DNA of 14,982 bases from NCBI GenBank assembly GCA_021162325.1, contig JAGGYV010000057.1, positions 1-14,982 on the forward strand, in the 5' to 3' direction. The DNA is from Desulfobacteraceae bacterium (GTDB taxonomy: Bacteria; Desulfobacterota; Desulfobacteria; Desulfobacterales; Desulfosalsimonadaceae). Both the position numbers and the translations under genes were made by a program. The first letter of the stretch is position 1. Each line of letters starts with the position of its first letter. The notes below the pieces were generated by a model, which saw nothing but the letters and a program-made list of their open reading frames with translations, ran no database searches and was not told the origin of the DNA. Positions 13,492-14,982 of the stretch are shown here, in pieces.

Positions 13492-14019
13492 ATGAATATA
13501 CAATCATCACATGTTAATACCGCCTATATTTCCATTGGGTCAAATATGGGAGACAAACGGGAAAACTGTCAAAACGCATTGGCTGCTTTAGATAGAACCG
13601 AGACCGTTCAGATTGAATCCATATCCCGTTTTTATTTAACCGAACCCATAGAATATTCAGATCAGCCGTGGTTTGTCAATGCAGCTGCTAAAATCAGAAC
13701 CAGTCTGGACCCCGTGGATCTTCTGGCGGTTCTGAAATCGTCTGAAGTTGAATACGGCAGGGTGGACAGCGGCCTCCGCTTTGGTCCAAGGCCACTTGAT
13801 CTTGATATTATTTTTTTCAATGATTCAATTATTGAAACAGCGCATCTCATTGTGCCGCATCCGCGAATGCATCATCGGGAGTTCGTACTTCGTCCCATCA
13901 GCGATCTGGCACCGGAATTGATTCACCCGGTTTTTAACAAAAGCATCCGTGACCTGCTTGATGAATTGAACACGCAAAACCAGCAGTGTATACTTATGAA
14001 TATAATTGAAACTGTCTAA
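13492..14019 (+). CDS. folK: Dihydropterin pyrophosphokinase (HPPK)
   Basis: A 175-residue 2-amino-4-hydroxy-6-hydroxymethyldihydropteridine pyrophosphokinase, which transfers pyrophosphate from ATP in folate synthesis. It has AYISIGSNMGD at the N-terminus, FVNAAAKI, and the signature RFGPRPLDLDIIFF, whose D103 and D105 bind the two Mg ions, followed by VPHPRMHHREFVL. I chose ATG 13492. TTG codons at 13462 and 13471 extend the frame by up to ten residues, but none of the starts has a clear ribosome-binding site. It is 18 bp ahead of the transaldolase gene, so probably co-transcribed with it although the pathways are unrelated. Confidence 0.93.
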   Translation: MNIQSSHVNTAYISIGSNMGDKRENCQNALAALDRTETVQIESISRFYLTEPIEYSDQPWFVNAAAKIRTSLDPVDLLAVLKSSEVEYGRVDSGLRFGPRPLDLDIIFFNDSIIETAHLIVPHPRMHHREFVLRPISDLAPELIHPVFNKSIRDLLDELNTQNQQCILMNIIETV

Positions 14020-14037
14020 ACCAGAAGGAGAGAGTGA

Positions 14038-14682
14038 ATGAAATTTTTTATCGATACCGCGAATGTTGCAGAAATCAAGGAAGCCAATGACATGGGAATG
14101 GTCGACGGGGTGACAACGAATCCTTCGTTGATTGCAAAGGAAGGAAGGGACTTTAAAGAAATTATCACGGAAATTTGTGCGATTGTGGATGGCCCTATCA
14201 GTGCGGAAGTCATCAGCCTTGAAGCAGCAGGCATGGTTTCTGAAGCCAGAGAACTGGTAAAAATTCATGAGAATATCGTGGTAAAAATACCCATGACCAT
14301 TGACGGACTGAAAGCCGTTCGGACATTGTCGTCGGAAGGGATCAAAACAAATGTGACCCTGGTTTTTTCAACCCTGCAGGCCTTGATGGCGGCAAAAGCC
14401 GGGGCTACCTATGTGAGCCCGTTTATCGGCCGTTTGGATGATCTGGCCCAGGATGGTTTGGTGCTGGTTGACCAGATCGTTACCATCTATGATAACTATG
14501 ATTATGATACCGAAGTAATTGTTGCCAGCGTCAGAAATCCGCTGCATGTTCTGGATTCTGCGCTAATGGGTGCGGACATCGCGACCATCCCTTTTAATAT
14601 TCTTGCAAAACTGGCAGCTCATCCCATGACGGACAAGGGGATTGCCGCATTTATGGCAGATTGGGAAAAGAGAAAAAAATAA
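14038..14682 (+). CDS. tal: TalC-type transaldolase (FSA/TalC family)
   Basis: A 214-residue class I aldolase of the small transaldolase family. The Schiff-base lysine is K83 in IVVKIPMT. D6 in FFIDTAN and the VTTNPSL segment (25-31) are conserved. The segment YVSPFIGRLDD has Phe and GRLDD where fructose-6-phosphate aldolases carry a Tyr (APYVNR), which points to transaldolase activity (sedoheptulose-7-phosphate plus glyceraldehyde-3-phosphate exchange) rather than FSA. AAGGAG at 14025-14030, 7 nt before ATG 14038, is a strong ribosome-binding site. It would serve the non-oxidative pentose-phosphate pathway. Confidence 0.94.
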   Translation: MKFFIDTANVAEIKEANDMGMVDGVTTNPSLIAKEGRDFKEIITEICAIVDGPISAEVISLEAAGMVSEARELVKIHENIVVKIPMTIDGLKAVRTLSSEGIKTNVTLVFSTLQALMAAKAGATYVSPFIGRLDDLAQDGLVLVDQIVTIYDNYDYDTEVIVASVRNPLHVLDSALMGADIATIPFNILAKLAAHPMTDKGIAAFMADWEKRKK

Positions 14683-14760
14683 GCGGTATGATTTTATTTT
14701 ACCGTTAAAAACATGGTTGGACCAGGTCAGAGATCCTTGGCTGTGCCGAAGAATTGCTGG

Positions 14761-14909
14761 AAAAGTTTGAAGTGAACTAAAGTTTGAAGTGAGCTAAAGT
14801 TATGGTTAATGCCTGTGGCATTGTTAAATTTTAATAAAAATTGACCGCGCTAAAAGCGCAGTCATTAATTTTAGGCAATTTAGCTCACTTTAGTCACTTC
14901 ACACTTTTT
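14761..14909. repeat. Inverted-repeat element with 17-bp tandem arm
   Basis: The left arm has two tandem copies of AAGTTTGAAGTGARCTA (14763-14779, 14780-14796). The right arm (14878-14909) is its inverted counterpart, sharing TGAGCTAAA and GTGAAGTGACTAAAG but lacking one 7-nt piece. Two hairpins lie inside: AATGCC/GGCATT (14808-14822) and the GC-rich stem at 14842-14864. There is no gene in 14683-14982. The last bases may contain the start of another. Confidence 0.7.
14842..14872 (+). terminator. Possible intrinsic terminator
   Basis: TGACCGCGCT and AGCGCAGTCA pair with one C-A mismatch around a 3-nt loop, followed by TTAATTTT and preceded by an A-rich tract, so it could act in both directions. 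It is about 160 bp after the transaldolase gene and inside a repeat element, so it may be only part of the repeat. Confidence 0.35.
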
Positions 14910-14982
14910 GAGATTTGAAATATTTTGCCATGAAATAAAAAAAATTAGACCTTAGAAACTCTCAAGGGCGGTGCATGATGAG

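Noticed and set aside
14684..14704. CGGTA...TACCG hairpin just after tal as a terminator
   Set aside because: The stem is only 5 bp with an 11-nt AT-rich loop and is not followed by a good T-run.
14975..14982. ATGATG at the right edge preceded by AAGGGCGG, possible start of another gene
   Set aside because: Only eight bases remain in the window, too few to support a coding call.

Overview
The window most likely comes from a mesophilic Desulfobacterota (Desulfobacteraceae-like) bacterium. This rests on the protein flavour of the arginine enzymes, the xerC-hslV-hslU-argB-argF-argG-argH order, and intergenic repeats of kinds I recall from such genomes. The taxonomy is inferred and was not checked by search. 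All confidently called genes lie on the + strand.

Bases 1-2207 are an accessory island. A GTAG...CTAC palindrome (239-297) precedes an internally deleted GxxExxY gene relic (359-679). It is followed by a DUF4160/DUF2442 pair (682-1201) and a HEPN/minimal-nucleotidyltransferase pair of HepT/MntA type (1266-2005). A 36-bp repeat built on CGCAGA every 10 bp occurs at 155-190 and 2125-2160, bracketing the block. An inverted copy at 601-628 closes off the GxxExxY relic alone.

Bases 2208-4678 hold a family-4-like uracil-DNA glycosylase homologue with intact Fe-S cysteines but altered catalytic motifs. Next come a 26-codon stub resembling the start of a Rho_N-domain protein, an HAD-family phosphatase that overlaps the stub, and a XerC/D tyrosine recombinase.

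Bases 4679-7727 carry the HslVU protease-chaperone pair. The hslV and hslU genes, normally adjacent, are separated by about 790 bp holding a hicB-hicA toxin-antitoxin module between two copies of a palindromic repeat.

Bases 7728-12770 are the arginine cluster argB, argF, argG and argH, covering acetylglutamate phosphorylation and ornithine to arginine. There is no argC, argD or argJ here. Every gap between these genes is filled by small repeats: a 7-bp tandem array, a unit with CGTAAAAAG terminal inverted repeats, and REP/BIME-like hairpins. The real starts of argB (ATG 7835) and argF (TTG 8895) lie inside longer open frames that read through repeat DNA.

Bases 12770-14682 encode an LptM-like lipoprotein coupled to argH, folK (folate synthesis) and a TalC-type transaldolase. 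The last 300 bp hold an inverted-repeat element and no complete gene. The core genes look ordinary. The interest lies in the toxin-antitoxin-rich insertions and the unusually diverse repeat families.
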